Assembly: GCF_009797935.1 (NCBI RefSeq)
Contig: NZ_VOLC01000002.1
Coordinates: forward strand, 434,001-498,000
DNA from: Lunatibacter salilacus
GTDB lineage: Bacteria; Bacteroidota; Bacteroidia; Cytophagales; Cyclobacteriaceae
Length of the DNA: 64,000 bases
Direction of reading: 5' to 3'
Positions 41,190 to 49,918 of the stretch are shown here, piece by piece. The position numbers and the translations under genes are program-made. The first letter of the stretch is position 1; each line of letters opens with the position of its first letter. The notes beneath the pieces are model-generated. The model saw only the letters and a list, made by a program, of their open reading frames with translations, made no database searches and was not told the origin of the DNA.

Positions 41190-42671
41190 ATGAAGAAATA
41201 TATTGCGTTGTTCTGCCTGCTATTTGCCGCTTATTCATCCACTGTTTTTGCCCAGAAAGAAGCCATAGACCGCCTAATCGAGAAGAAAGAAGCGGTGTCC
41301 CATTTTAGTTTTTTAGCTTCGGACGAGCTAATGGGAAGGGATCCCATCCGCCCTGAGATAGATATCGCCGCAAGATACATTGCCGAACAGTTTGAACGCT
41401 TTGGTGCCAAGCAGATTCCCGGAGCTAACGGATTCTTTCAGACCGTACCCTTCCGACTCTCCGCTCCTCCCGTGACAGGAGAAATGAAGGTAGGAGACCA
41501 AACCTTACTTCACGGGGGCGAAATGCTTGTATTGGACGGACCTGATGTATCAGGGACCTACGACTTGGTAATTGCGGGATATGGCCTGGAAGCCGATTAT
41601 GATGGGAAAGACGTAAATGGAAAGTTTGTGGTAGTCCGCGTAGGCCAGCCTGACCGGCTTTCACCTGCGGATCTTTTTGCGGCAGGCCGCCAGAAATTGG
41701 CGCTAGCCAAATCCAAAGGCGCCATAGGTATCATCGAAATGTATAACGTGCCAACCACTCCTTGGGGACTTCTCGCCAATTACCTGAACAAACCCACCCT
41801 GACCATTGATGCCGATCCGGAATCTGGCGAAAATATCACATACATGTGGGTAAAAGATCTATCCGGTGAAATCATAAAAGAAATTTCTGAAAATACCCTA
41901 AAAGCGACGCTTACCGTCACCGGGAAAATAAACCGAAAAATCCCCGGAAAAAATGTGGTTGCTTATATTGAAGGTACGGATCCTGCGCTCAAAGACCAGT
42001 ATGTCATGTTATCAGCCCATTATGACCATATCGGAGTGGGACAGCCCAATGCGGAAGGAGATTCAATTTACAATGGTGCACGTGATAATGCGGTAGGCAC
42101 CGTGGCCATTATCAATGCAGCCAAGTTTTTTGCCGCAAACCCACCCAAGCGTTCTATTCTCCTGTGCGCATGGACGGCGGAGGAAAAGGGATTGTTGGGT
42201 TCCGGCTATTTTGCCGCCAATCCCCTTATTCCATTAAATAAGATCATTTATAACTTGAATATCGACAACGGAGGATACAACGATACTACTATAGTAACGG
42301 TGATTGGGCTGGGAAGGACTTCGGCAGACCATCATATTGAAGCGGCTGCGAAGGAATTTGGCATCGAGGCAATATCTGATCCGTCTCCTGAACAAGGCCT
42401 TTATGATCGTTCCGACAATGTGAATTTTGCCCGTCAGGGTATTCCGGCGCCAACGTTTAGCTTGGGATTTACGGCATTTGATGAAACCATCTCCAAGTAT
42501 TACCATCAGCCATCCGATCATGTGGATAATTTCGATTTGGACTATGCCATGGTGTATTGGAAATCATACCTCCTATCCGCCCAAAAGATCGCAAACGAAC
42601 CGAAGCAACCCACTTGGGTTTCCGGGGATAAATACGAGGAGGCTGGGAAGGCCTTGTATGGATTGGAATAG
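41190..42671 (+). CDS. Exported M28-family zinc peptidase
   Basis: The protein has 493 residues with signal peptide MKKYIALFCLLFAAYSSTVF followed by AQ. A PA (protease-associated) domain is inserted around 110-250, as is common in this family. The zinc site is complete: SAHYDHIGVG (first histidine and neighbouring aspartate), GARDNAVGTVAI (bridging aspartate), WTAEEKGLLGS (catalytic and metal glutamates), NIDNGG (aspartate) and a late KYYHQPSDHVDN (histidine). M28 enzymes of this build are aminopeptidases or carboxypeptidases in the periplasm. It lies 67 bp after the truC-like gene on the same strand and may be read through, but has its own leader. A 174-bp tandem repeat follows it. Confidence 0.9.
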   Translation: MKKYIALFCLLFAAYSSTVFAQKEAIDRLIEKKEAVSHFSFLASDELMGRDPIRPEIDIAARYIAEQFERFGAKQIPGANGFFQTVPFRLSAPPVTGEMKVGDQTLLHGGEMLVLDGPDVSGTYDLVIAGYGLEADYDGKDVNGKFVVVRVGQPDRLSPADLFAAGRQKLALAKSKGAIGIIEMYNVPTTPWGLLANYLNKPTLTIDADPESGENITYMWVKDLSGEIIKEISENTLKATLTVTGKINRKIPGKNVVAYIEGTDPALKDQYVMLSAHYDHIGVGQPNAEGDSIYNGARDNAVGTVAIINAAKFFAANPPKRSILLCAWTAEEKGLLGSGYFAANPLIPLNKIIYNLNIDNGGYNDTTIVTVIGLGRTSADHHIEAAAKEFGIEAISDPSPEQGLYDRSDNVNFARQGIPAPTFSLGFTAFDETISKYYHQPSDHVDNFDLDYAMVYWKSYLLSAQKIANEPKQPTWVSGDKYEEAGKALYGLE

Positions 42672-42700
42672 CGTGGGAATAATCAATTTAGTTCTTGCAA

Positions 42701-43115
42701 AAAAGACCACGACACTAAGAAGGCACTAAGGGCACAAAGTTTTTTTTTAAAACTTTGTGTGTCCTTACTGTAGTTCTCATTTTTACCGCAAAGAACGCAA
42801 AGGAGGCGCAGAGGCCGCTGAGGACATCGAAAATCTCTTTGTGAACTAATGTTGAACTATGTGTTTAAAAAATGACCACGAAGGGCACGGAGAAGGCTCT
42901 AAGGGCACAAAGTTTTTTTTATAAAACCTTGTGTGTCCTTTCTGTAGTTCTCATTTTTACCGCAAAGAACGCAAAGGAGGCGCAGAGGCCGCTGAGGACA
43001 TCGAAAATCTCTTTGTGAACTAATGTTGAACTATGTGTTTAAAAAATGACCACGAAGGGCACGGAGAAGGTTCTAAGGGCACAAAGTTTTTTTTTTAAAA
43101 ATCCTCCGTGTCCTC
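42701..43115 (+). repeat. Tandem repeat, 174-bp period, about 2.4 copies
   Basis: About 150 bp including TTTTTACCGCAAAGAACGCA, AGGCGCAGAGGCCGCTGAGG and AATGACCACGAAGGGCACGG are nearly identical in the copies whose TTTTTAC blocks begin at 42780 and 42954. A partial third unit begins near 43045. Units also contain GGGCACAAAG followed by a T-run of variable length (8-10). It lies between the convergent M28 and DUF2279 genes. No coding potential is evident. Confidence 0.9.
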
Positions 43116-43203
43116 CTGTGGTTCTATTCAAAAACTGACTCTGAAGAAAAAATTATTTGAAGGTTAATATAAGTGAATTAGAATATTCATTGAGTTTTTC
43201 GGC

Positions 43204-44142
43204 TTAATAATACAACGGCCTAAAGGCGACTCCATTTTTACTGTTAAACTCAATTGCCGGGGCCGGGATTTTTATGAGGTTTATGGCGTGGAGCATCCCT
43301 TTTAGGAATCTATGCTTAGTTTTAATTTTACGGGTATCGATATCGATGCTTAATAGGTATTGCCTATATCTGTCAATATGCTGAACGGACTCACCCCTGA
43401 TAAAATCAGGATTTTCAAATTCCCCCAGCATGCCTTCTCCGCTATAACCGACAGATAGGCAAAGCCATTGTGGCCATGCACCCCACTCAAAGAAACTGGC
43501 AGGGCTAAAGGAAAACCAGTATGTCTGGGCATTGTAATCCTGTACAAGCTGGGCACCGATATTCCGTCCAAGGGTTCCGGGTCGTAACTCCGGGTATGGA
43601 GAGGGGTAAAAAGAGAATTTTGGGATAATACGCTGCTCACCCCAAGCCAGTTCCTGCCCTATGAAAATAGCCGAACCTGTGGCATTGGCAATAACATCCC
43701 CCCAAGAAAAGCCATAGCCCTCGTACATGCCATCAAAAATTTCAATGGGCAGTTGCAGCACAAAACCTAAAGATCCACCATACCACAACGCTTTTCGTTC
43801 GCTAACCCCTGTCCACCGCAAGGCCTCATAGCCCCATAAACTCTGGTGGTAAGCCACGTAACTATGGGCAAATTTATCCATCTGCAACCAGCCCGCATTG
43901 TCATTATAGAATTGGAAAGGAACCCGTTCCCTATCAGCATACCAAACTTCAGAAAGGTATATTAGCCCCCCGGTAAAAGCCACTGACCCTGTTCCTACCA
44001 CAACTGCAAAACGTGTTTTGTTTATCCCCTCATGTAGAGATGAATTTGGAGACTGGGCCAGGGTGGTGAAAGTAAATTGAAGGGAAATTATAAGGGTGAA
44101 TAAAAAAGTAAAAGCGGGTCTGGTAAAAATTATTGGTTTCAC
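43204..44142 (-). CDS. DUF2279 family exported protein
   Basis: The protein has 312 residues with N-terminal signal segment TFLFTLIISLQFTFTTLAQS. The central part shows LSEVWYADRERVPFQFYNDN, MDKFAHSYVAYHQSLWGYEA and EIFDGMYEGYGFSWGDVIAN, then TGSAIFIGQELAW. This is the YfiM-like DUF2279 pattern, with conserved DKFAH and WGD motifs and a glycine-rich membrane-proximal hairpin. Members are outer-membrane-associated or periplasmic proteins of unknown function, sharing the VanZ/YfiM-like fold. It is convergent with the M28 gene and has its own promoter region in 44143-44240. I cannot assign a role. Confidence 0.8.
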   Translation of the reverse strand: MKPIIFTRPAFTFLFTLIISLQFTFTTLAQSPNSSLHEGINKTRFAVVVGTGSVAFTGGLIYLSEVWYADRERVPFQFYNDNAGWLQMDKFAHSYVAYHQSLWGYEALRWTGVSERKALWYGGSLGFVLQLPIEIFDGMYEGYGFSWGDVIANATGSAIFIGQELAWGEQRIIPKFSFYPSPYPELRPGTLGRNIGAQLVQDYNAQTYWFSFSPASFFEWGAWPQWLCLSVGYSGEGMLGEFENPDFIRGESVQHIDRYRQYLLSIDIDTRKIKTKHRFLKGMLHAINLIKIPAPAIEFNSKNGVAFRPLYY

Positions 44143-44239
44143 GTCTATCTGTTGCTTTTATTAGACAAACATACAAAGTTTGAAAAATAATCCAGCTCTC
44201 CTTACGAAGAAATTATCTGCATTTGCAGAAGGTTAGAAT

Positions 44240-44628
44240 ATGCTGATTGTGGTAAGATCTGCTGGGTGAGAGAGAACCATTTTATAATTCTGCTGCAAAA
44301 ATTGCGACGCTTGCTGATAAAGGGGAAATTAAAATCTTTGTTTGAACATACTCTACTGTTTATTATTTGCTTTCTCGATTTGAAAGTAAAGAATTAGTAA
44401 AAGAAAAAATTCTAAAGTTCAAGGTTATTTCGGAAACCTCTGATCTAACAGGCAATATAATTGACAAAGGCCTTTCATCTAAGTTTAATGATTTTGAGGA
44501 TTTTCTCCAATATTTTTGTGCGGTTGAAGTAAACTGCAATATTCTAGTAACACGGAAAGGATTTTAAAGAATCTTCAATCCCTGTTTTATCTCCAGATGA
44601 ATATCTATTTAGTTTGAATAAGAAATAA
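44240..44628 (+). pseudogene. Broken PIN-domain toxin gene
   Basis: The start MLIVV is followed by a deletion and frame change, then (in the frame of 44256) DLLGEREPFYNSAAKIATLA and DKGEIKIFV, a TGA at 44343, then STVYYLLSRFESKELVKEKI, DFEDFLQYFCAVEVNCNILV and TRKGF. A second frameshift near 44565 is needed to reach KESSIPVLSPDEYLFSL and the final stop. This is a PIN-domain protein. The first catalytic aspartate (DTN motif) is deleted. Two frameshifts and an internal stop make it non-functional. No antitoxin gene remains upstream. Confidence 0.8.
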
Positions 44629-45104
44629 ACTTTGGCATATTGAACAGGGATCAATTCCCACAGGTTAAAACTGTTATTGCGAAAAATTAAAATATGAGTC
44701 AGCTGGTTTAACTATACCAATCTTGTTAGAATTAAGGTTGGTTCAATTTAACTAAAATTCAACTTAACTAGAAATAGAAAACCTATTAATGAACAAAATT
44801 TAGAAATTAATAATATATAGTAGAGAAAGCATCCTTCTATGTTGATTGCCCAAAACTTGAGACAGATTGAGTATATTGGGCTCTTCATTTCGTCCTAATT
44901 CCCTTTACAGTCATTAAAAGAAAATCCAGGCTTTTCTATATTGTAACATTTGAATTTTTAACTTATCTTCACAGTGAAGGGCATATACAATGCCTCTCCT
45001 ATTTCGGCGAGCTTGGGTGTTAAATCAAGGTATCCCGAAAAGGCGGATAAAAGCTATGTTTCTATCCCAGTTAACTTTTACTGAATTTTAAAAATTTAAA
45101 CAAT
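44629..45104. other. Gene-free AT-rich stretch
   Basis: Between the PIN remnant and the SDR gene I see no coding frame, hairpin terminator or repeat worth reporting. The last 100 bp should hold the promoter of the SDR gene. Confidence 0.5.
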
Positions 45105-45860
45105 ATGGAACAAATCTTCAAAAACAAGGTAATTATAATAACCGGAAGCACATTCGGTATTGGAAAAACTACTGCATTAGCTTTTGCCGCACGTGGTGCC
45201 AAGGTGGTACTTTCTGATTATTTACCGGACGAAGACACCGAAAAGACCATCAAAGAAAATGGTAATGATGCTATTTTTGTCAAGTGCGACGTGTCCAAAG
45301 AAGAAGATGTGAGGAATTTAGTGGCTGCAACTGTTGCCCACTACGGTAGATTGGACTTTTGCTTTAACAATGCGGGTATTGAAGGAACACCAGCACCCGC
45401 AACTGATTGTACCAACGAAAATTGGGATAGAACAATCAACATCAATTTAAAGGGTGTTTGGTACTGCATGAAATACCAAATTCCTGAAATGCTTAAAACC
45501 GGTGGCGGATCCATTGTAAATAACGCTTCTATTGCCGGATTGGTGGGCTTTGGGAATATGCCCGCATACGTGGCTTCCAAACACGGTGTGGTAGGCCTAA
45601 CCAAGAATGTTGCTTTAGATTATGCCAAGCAAGGCATCAGGGTTAATGCGGTTTGCCCGGGGGTTATTCATACGCCGATGATCGACAGGTTTACCGGCGG
45701 AGATCAAGCAGCGATCGAACAACTTAAGGCTGGTAAACCAATGGGCAGGATCGGACAGCCCGAAGAAATTGCCGAAACCGTAGTTTTCCTATGTTCAGAT
45801 GGCGCATCATTTATTACTGGACAGGCAATTGCAGTAGATGGAGGTTGGACAGTACAATAG
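45105..45860 (+). CDS. Short-chain dehydrogenase/reductase (SDR family)
   Basis: This 251-residue cytoplasmic NAD(P)-dependent oxidoreductase has the classical SDR motifs: cofactor loop [10 protein letters not shown] (14-23), [19 protein letters not shown] (NNAG), the catalytic serine in [11 protein letters not shown], and YVASKHG (YxxxK). It has the C-terminal [15 protein letters not shown] typical of the glucose-1-dehydrogenase/3-oxoacyl reductase group. The substrate is not predictable, and the gene stands alone. The first glycine-rich loop contains F in place of the usual R/S (GSTFGIG), a minor variation. A diverged inverted copy of the intergenic repeat of 16311 starts 3 bp after the stop. 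Confidence 0.9.
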   Translation: MEQIFKNKVIIITGSTFGIGKTTALAFAARGAKVVLSDYLPDEDTEKTIKENGNDAIFVKCDVSKEEDVRNLVAATVAHYGRLDFCFNNAGIEGTPAPATDCTNENWDRTININLKGVWYCMKYQIPEMLKTGGGSIVNNASIAGLVGFGNMPAYVASKHGVVGLTKNVALDYAKQGIRVNAVCPGVIHTPMIDRFTGGDQAAIEQLKAGKPMGRIGQPEEIAETVVFLCSDGASFITGQAIAVDGGWTVQ

Positions 45861-45862
45861 GA

Positions 45863-45955
45863 CGGGGGCTTCAACCCCTGGATTTCAATAAATTGGCAGG
45901 TTTTTTCGGCAGCGATGAGGGTTGGGCAAGGCCATACTTTTGCGCAAAAACCCGA
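45863..45955 (-). repeat. Diverged inverted copy of the 16311/16583 repeat
   Basis: Read on the minus strand it gives CGGGTTTTTGCGCAAAAGTA, GGCCTTGCCCAACCCTCATC and GCTGCCGAAAAAACC, then CCAGGGGTTGAAGCCCC. This is the same order of blocks as in the copy at 16311 (GTTTTGGCG..., AACCATCCCCGCTGCCAAAA, CCAGGGGCTTCG). A short fragment of the same family (CGGGTTTTGGCGAAATGGAG) is at about 46927. Confidence 0.5.
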
Positions 45956-46202
45956 TACTGTCTGGTCCGGACTTTTTGTTCGGAAATACGCCATCTCTTT
46001 GATAGGCGAGTGAATTAATACTCCACCCCAATAGTTAACCCAGGAAAAACATTTAACCATATCATCTTCAATTATTTAACGATGTGTGACTTTAAAGAGA
46101 TAAAGTGCACCTCCTTTATTTTTATAGTTTCCAAATAATCTTTTATCAAAAACTTGCCTTACTTTCAGCAACCCAAGCCTTAAATTGTTAGTATATAAAA
46201 GT

Positions 46203-46790
46203 ATGAAAAGACATATGCTTTTGCTTCCGCTAATGTTGGTCCTAGCTTCTTGTGCCACGATAAATATGAATTCATATATGCTGGGTGAACCCAAACGTTA
46301 CGGTGAAATTCTAGTTCTGTTCACAAATTCCGAGGATGAATTCTTTGAATGGGATGAAGAGAATTACGAATATACCCTAATGGGTAGGATTAATAACCTG
46401 GACCAGGCAAGACTCCGGGAGAGGTTGACAGAAGAAATGCGCAATCAATTAATACGTACCCGTATCCGTTCTGTGGAAGATTATTTTCCCCTCCAAAAAC
46501 TCATCTCTTTTGACGATTTTATGTCCGGACTAGACAATACTAAAATAGATGCTATCCTAGTCGTTAATACCAGGGGCGTTTGGAATACCGATAGGATCGT
46601 TGATGGTAACACACAAAGACAGCCCAATGCGGAATACCATTGCTTTCTAATTGACCGGAATGAATTGGAAAAAATATGGATGGCGAAAGTAGGCACCTAT
46701 GGGCACTCTTTAAATAACCACAAAGGATTACAGAATCGGTTTGTTCAACATTTGGGAAGAGAGCTAGATTCTAAAAATCTTATTAATTAA
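46203..46790 (+). CDS. Hypothetical lipoprotein
   Basis: I choose the ATG at 46203, giving 195 residues starting MKRHMLLLPLMLVLASCATI, a lipobox with LASC. The upstream ATG at 46185 adds only six residues. The mature protein is polar: KRYGEILVLFTNSEDEFFEW, then DFMSGLDNTKIDAILVVNTR, then NAEYHCFLIDRNELEKIWMA. The alternation of strands and helices and the EILVLF...AILVVNTRG...CFLIDxxELxxxWxA pattern resembles periplasmic lipoproteins of Bacteroidota that carry a TolB-N-like domain. I cannot name a family. It is transcribed alone. Confidence 0.7.
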   Translation: MKRHMLLLPLMLVLASCATINMNSYMLGEPKRYGEILVLFTNSEDEFFEWDEENYEYTLMGRINNLDQARLRERLTEEMRNQLIRTRIRSVEDYFPLQKLISFDDFMSGLDNTKIDAILVVNTRGVWNTDRIVDGNTQRQPNAEYHCFLIDRNELEKIWMAKVGTYGHSLNNHKGLQNRFVQHLGRELDSKNLIN

Positions 46791-47051
46791 ATTGAAATAT
46801 AGGGGATATGTGGGGGATGGATATTTGTGGATATTAGATAGTTGTTGATATTAAAAATTAAGAATTACGAATTACGAGTACCTACACCCAGTCTCAGCGA
46901 AAATAGAGGAAACTTCAATCATTCACGGGTTTTGGCGAAATGGAGGTCATTTCTAGAGGTGATTACAAATGGGTAAATTCTGGATTATATATCTACCAAA
47001 CCTAAAGCATGCTATTTTTTTACTCCGCTTTTCACACTATTTCAGATTCCG

Positions 47052-47324
47052 TCACATATTATTTTCGACAAAATCATTAATTTGTTCGACATACCAGCCT
47101 CCAAATCCTTTAGTATCCAGTTCAGTCTGAAAACCTTGAAGATGTTCTCCAAAATATTGGATCACTGTGCAATTACGGCCAATTTTTTCTTGTAATTCCA
47201 ACGCATCCTCATGGGTGGTTATAGTATCATTGGAGGCCGTAAAAATTAATAAAGGTATATCTATAGACTGAATGTTCTTTTTATAAGTTGTAGGATCCTC
47301 TGGAAGAAAAAGGATTTTATCCAT
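47052..47324 (-). pseudogene. C-terminal part of an alpha/beta hydrolase
   Basis: The 90 codons contain SIDIPLLIFTASNDTITTHE and FGEHLQGFQTELDTKGFGGW. The first matches the strand and loop that carry the catalytic aspartate in serine-aminopeptidase/hydrolase folds (IPLLIFTAxxD). The second holds the region of the catalytic histidine (EHLQGF). The nucleophile-bearing N-terminal about 150 residues are missing, so this is a truncated copy. It starts 5 bp after the mscS-like stop and may be co-transcribed. A short intact protein of other function is less likely. Confidence 0.55.
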
Positions 47325-47328
47325 TGCC

Positions 47329-48144
47329 TTATATCAAATCAAGTTCTTTTAATTTACCGACTACGGCTGTGATAGCATCGGACTTTATCTTTCGGTCGGG
47401 TCGTTTTCTGTTATAGGTATCGACCCAATAAGTCACGGTGACTTTGGTAAAGGCTCCCGAAATATCAGTAACATATACCTCGGGTTTTCGTTTGTCCTGC
47501 AATACGCCCGGAACTTGTTTGACGGTTTGTAGAATAACTTTCAAAACCATATCCAACTCTTTGTCCACGGGTATTTGTAAATCAAAGCTGTAGGCAAGAA
47601 AGCCGTCAATTGTATAGTTGATCAAAGGAGACTTGATGATATTGGCATTTGGCACAAAAAGGTCTTTACCGTCGGCTGTCTTCAGTTGCGTGTCTCTTAA
47701 ATTAAGCACAAGCACTCTACCCCGAAGGTTGTTTATTTCGACTATGTCCCCTACGCGAAAGGGACGCTTAAATGCCAGCAGAATACCTGCGAGGAAATTT
47801 TCTCCAATATCCTTTAGGGCAAAACCGATTATAAATGCAGTAATACCCGCACCGGCCAAAATGCCTCCTACAGCACCCGATAATCCCAGTAACCGGAAGA
47901 TTACGGTCAATCCAAAAAGCATGACGACAATTCTAATTATAGAACCTATAAAATCGGCTAAAAGTGGATCATCGGTGTTCCGTTTCACCCTGGCATTGGC
48001 AAGGTTTTTAATCCACCGGGAAAGAAAGTAAAAAACCAAAAAAATAACGATACCAAAGAAGATAGAAATTGCCAGCTTCTCTACATTTTCTAAATCTCCG
48101 AGAATAATATCTCTGATGCGTTCTAAAGTAGATCTAATATCCAA
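47329..48144 (-). CDS. MscS-family mechanosensitive channel
   Basis: This 271-residue inner-membrane protein has three N-terminal helices (about 22-42, 65-85, 90-112). The pore helix GGILAGAGITAFIIGFALKD has the glycine/alanine packing pattern of MscS TM3. It is followed by the beta domain with NFLAGILLAFKRPFRVGDIV (the usual family segment), then ETNNLRG-like EINNLRGRVLVLNLRDTQLK and PNANIIKSPLINYT, then an alpha/beta C-terminal domain. It opens under membrane tension to release solutes during hypo-osmotic shock. Length is close to E. coli MscS (286). It lies 71 bp downstream of the DUF4221 lipoprotein on the same strand. Confidence 0.93.
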   Translation of the reverse strand: MDIRSTLERIRDIILGDLENVEKLAISIFFGIVIFLVFYFLSRWIKNLANARVKRNTDDPLLADFIGSIIRIVVMLFGLTVIFRLLGLSGAVGGILAGAGITAFIIGFALKDIGENFLAGILLAFKRPFRVGDIVEINNLRGRVLVLNLRDTQLKTADGKDLFVPNANIIKSPLINYTIDGFLAYSFDLQIPVDKELDMVLKVILQTVKQVPGVLQDKRKPEVYVTDISGAFTKVTVTYWVDTYNRKRPDRKIKSDAITAVVGKLKELDLI

Positions 48145-48215
48145 ATCGTTTATTTTTTTCTTTATCGATTATCCGTAATCGTGCCAGAAATACGCTAAGC
48201 CAACGCGTAATCCAA

Positions 48216-49418
48216 TTATTTTTTGGCATCGACCAACTCGTACAATACAAAACTCAGAAAATCCTCCTCATTGTCATAGTTGTCGGGATGGTTAACTGAC
48301 ATATAGAGTCCTTCTTTGGCGACAAAGACATTTTCCGTCACATAGTTATACCCCTTAAATCTGGTTTCACCCAAAACTTTAAGATCACGGTCCAAGATCA
48401 TTATCGAAAAATCCTTGGCAAACCCTCGAAGCTGTTCCAGTTCCTCTTCACTTTCGATTTCTATCTTTGGAAAACAAAATCGGTAAAAAACTTCTCTGTA
48501 GGGATCGTAAAGTAACGTTCCGTATCTGGGTTCAGTAAAGATATACCGCAATACTTCGTTCCTTTCCGCAGTCCTCGAAAGGGTGGGAAAGGTTTGCGGG
48601 AAGAATTGGCTTTTTGCCGGAAAAGCTTCGAGCGGATCCCCCGCTGAGGACGCTGCATAAAGGTTATGGTCCGCAAGAAAAGAATAAACCACCTTTTCCG
48701 GCGAAGCTGCCATACTATAATAGGGTAGCCGCAAGCCATCCGATAGATAACCTTGCGGATATTTATGGGATGTTAACTCAGTTTCTCCCGAATTCATATC
48801 TAATTCTACACTAAGAAATTGATTGGAAAGGGCTTTTTCTTCAGTGTCTTTTATATTTCCCGGAGCCACTACTTTTGCCAACATTTTGTTCCCACGGATA
48901 ATTGGGTAGGAGTTAAAAAAGGATGAGCTGATTTGCGGATCAGAATATCCCTCTGGCGATGTAAAGGATATCTTCGAGAGATAAGATTGATCGATATCTG
49001 TCAGATAAATAGACCCTGGATGGGTGGTAAAAAGGAAAATGCTGTCGGCAGATTGCACATGAAACCGGAAAACCGTACCCACTCCCTGATTTCCTTCTGC
49101 ATCGAATTTTAAGGTTTTTGCGAGCTCTTTTCGATCCATATCGTAAACCTGAATTTCATTTCGGGGTGACTGAATATTGAATAGATAGGGGCGCTCTCCA
49201 TCCAAATACCCCAGTCCATAACTAAAGTTGCCCGTTTGATCATCTAACGGAATCCGAAGCTTATTTTCGGCGTTTTGGAGAGTTTTTGTTGTTGCACTGT
49301 CCCTGCTTTTTTCATCACAACTTGTAAAAAATGAAAGAGATATCCCTAATAAACCGACAGTAAGTACCCATGAAATGTTAATAGGGCAATGTTGAATTAG
49401 ATTCAAATGTGTTCTCAT
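48216..49418 (-). CDS. DUF4221 family lipoprotein
   Basis: This 400-residue protein has the N-terminus ISWVLTVGLLGISLSFFTSC, an inner-membrane-type lipoprotein signal with a rather long n-region (about 14 residues). The start could be internal, but no better Met is present. The rest is beta-rich, propeller-like: GYLDGERPYLFNIQSPRNEI, VFRFHVQSADSIFLFTTHPG, PSTI-free DGLRLPYYSMAASPEKVVYS and TEPRYGTLLYDPYREVFYRF. I recognise the DUF4221 family, confined mostly to Cytophagales, often near 6-bladed-propeller lipoproteins. No function is known. It precedes the mscS-like gene and may share its transcript. Confidence 0.75.
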   Translation of the reverse strand: MRTHLNLIQHCPINISWVLTVGLLGISLSFFTSCDEKSRDSATTKTLQNAENKLRIPLDDQTGNFSYGLGYLDGERPYLFNIQSPRNEIQVYDMDRKELAKTLKFDAEGNQGVGTVFRFHVQSADSIFLFTTHPGSIYLTDIDQSYLSKISFTSPEGYSDPQISSSFFNSYPIIRGNKMLAKVVAPGNIKDTEEKALSNQFLSVELDMNSGETELTSHKYPQGYLSDGLRLPYYSMAASPEKVVYSFLADHNLYAASSAGDPLEAFPAKSQFFPQTFPTLSRTAERNEVLRYIFTEPRYGTLLYDPYREVFYRFCFPKIEIESEEELEQLRGFAKDFSIMILDRDLKVLGETRFKGYNYVTENVFVAKEGLYMSVNHPDNYDNEEDFLSFVLYELVDAKK

Positions 49419-49748
49419 AAAAAACTGAATTTTGCTAAGTGGTTATTGTTTTTCTTAGCAGTCAATTTAATTCAACCCCTAAGGAGATAATTTGATGTTC
49501 CCTACCCCGACTTTTGGTAGCTAACCCAGCCTGAAAGTAAAAGAAAAGATATGATTAATCCTAAAAAATTAGTGAGAAATTGTTCCATAATTCATCTATG
49601 ACGTGGATTTAGTCAAAAATTACTCCAAGTCAATTAAATAAATTCCGAAGAAGGCCATTTCAAATGGCCCTTAAACAAAAGCTTATGGAAAGACATATTT
49701 TGATAAAAGGGTGTAATGTATACTAGGCCCATAAACCCAGCATAAGAT
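49419..49748. other. Gene-free stretch
   Basis: These 330 bp lie between the DUF4221 gene start and the small inverted-repeat element. They should contain the promoter of the DUF4221-mscS unit on the minus strand. I see no repeat or conserved site in them. Confidence 0.5.
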
Positions 49749-49906
49749 GAGGCTGTGTAAAAAGACTAATTAAAACAACCTTCAACGAATAATGATTTGT
49801 TTCTATAAATTTTCTCAGTTAATATGAAATAAAATATCGATCAATCATTAAAATTATCTGCGTAATTCCGCGAGATCAACGGGAGATTTTGTTTTTACAC
49901 AGTCTC
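49749..49906 (+). mobile_element. 158-bp MITE-like element with terminal inverted repeats and 4-bp target duplication
   Basis: The left end GAGGCTGTGTAAAAA and the reverse complement of the right end, GAGACTGTGTAAAAA, match at 14 of 15 positions. The element is immediately flanked by AGAT on both sides (49745-49748 and 49907-49910), a plausible target duplication. The interior is AT-rich and non-coding, so it is non-autonomous and would need a transposase from elsewhere. It ends 13 bp before the sulfatase stop at 49919 and could act as a 3' hairpin for that gene. Confidence 0.65.
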
Positions 49907-49918
49907 AGATATCCACTA

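Noticed and set aside
41123-41308. 61-codon plus-strand frame before the M28 peptidase
   Set aside because: It overlaps the signal-peptide coding part of the peptidase in another frame and has no family resemblance.
42701-43115. Possible CRISPR array
   Set aside because: The period of 174 bp, only 2-3 units and the lack of short repeats with unique spacers exclude a CRISPR array.
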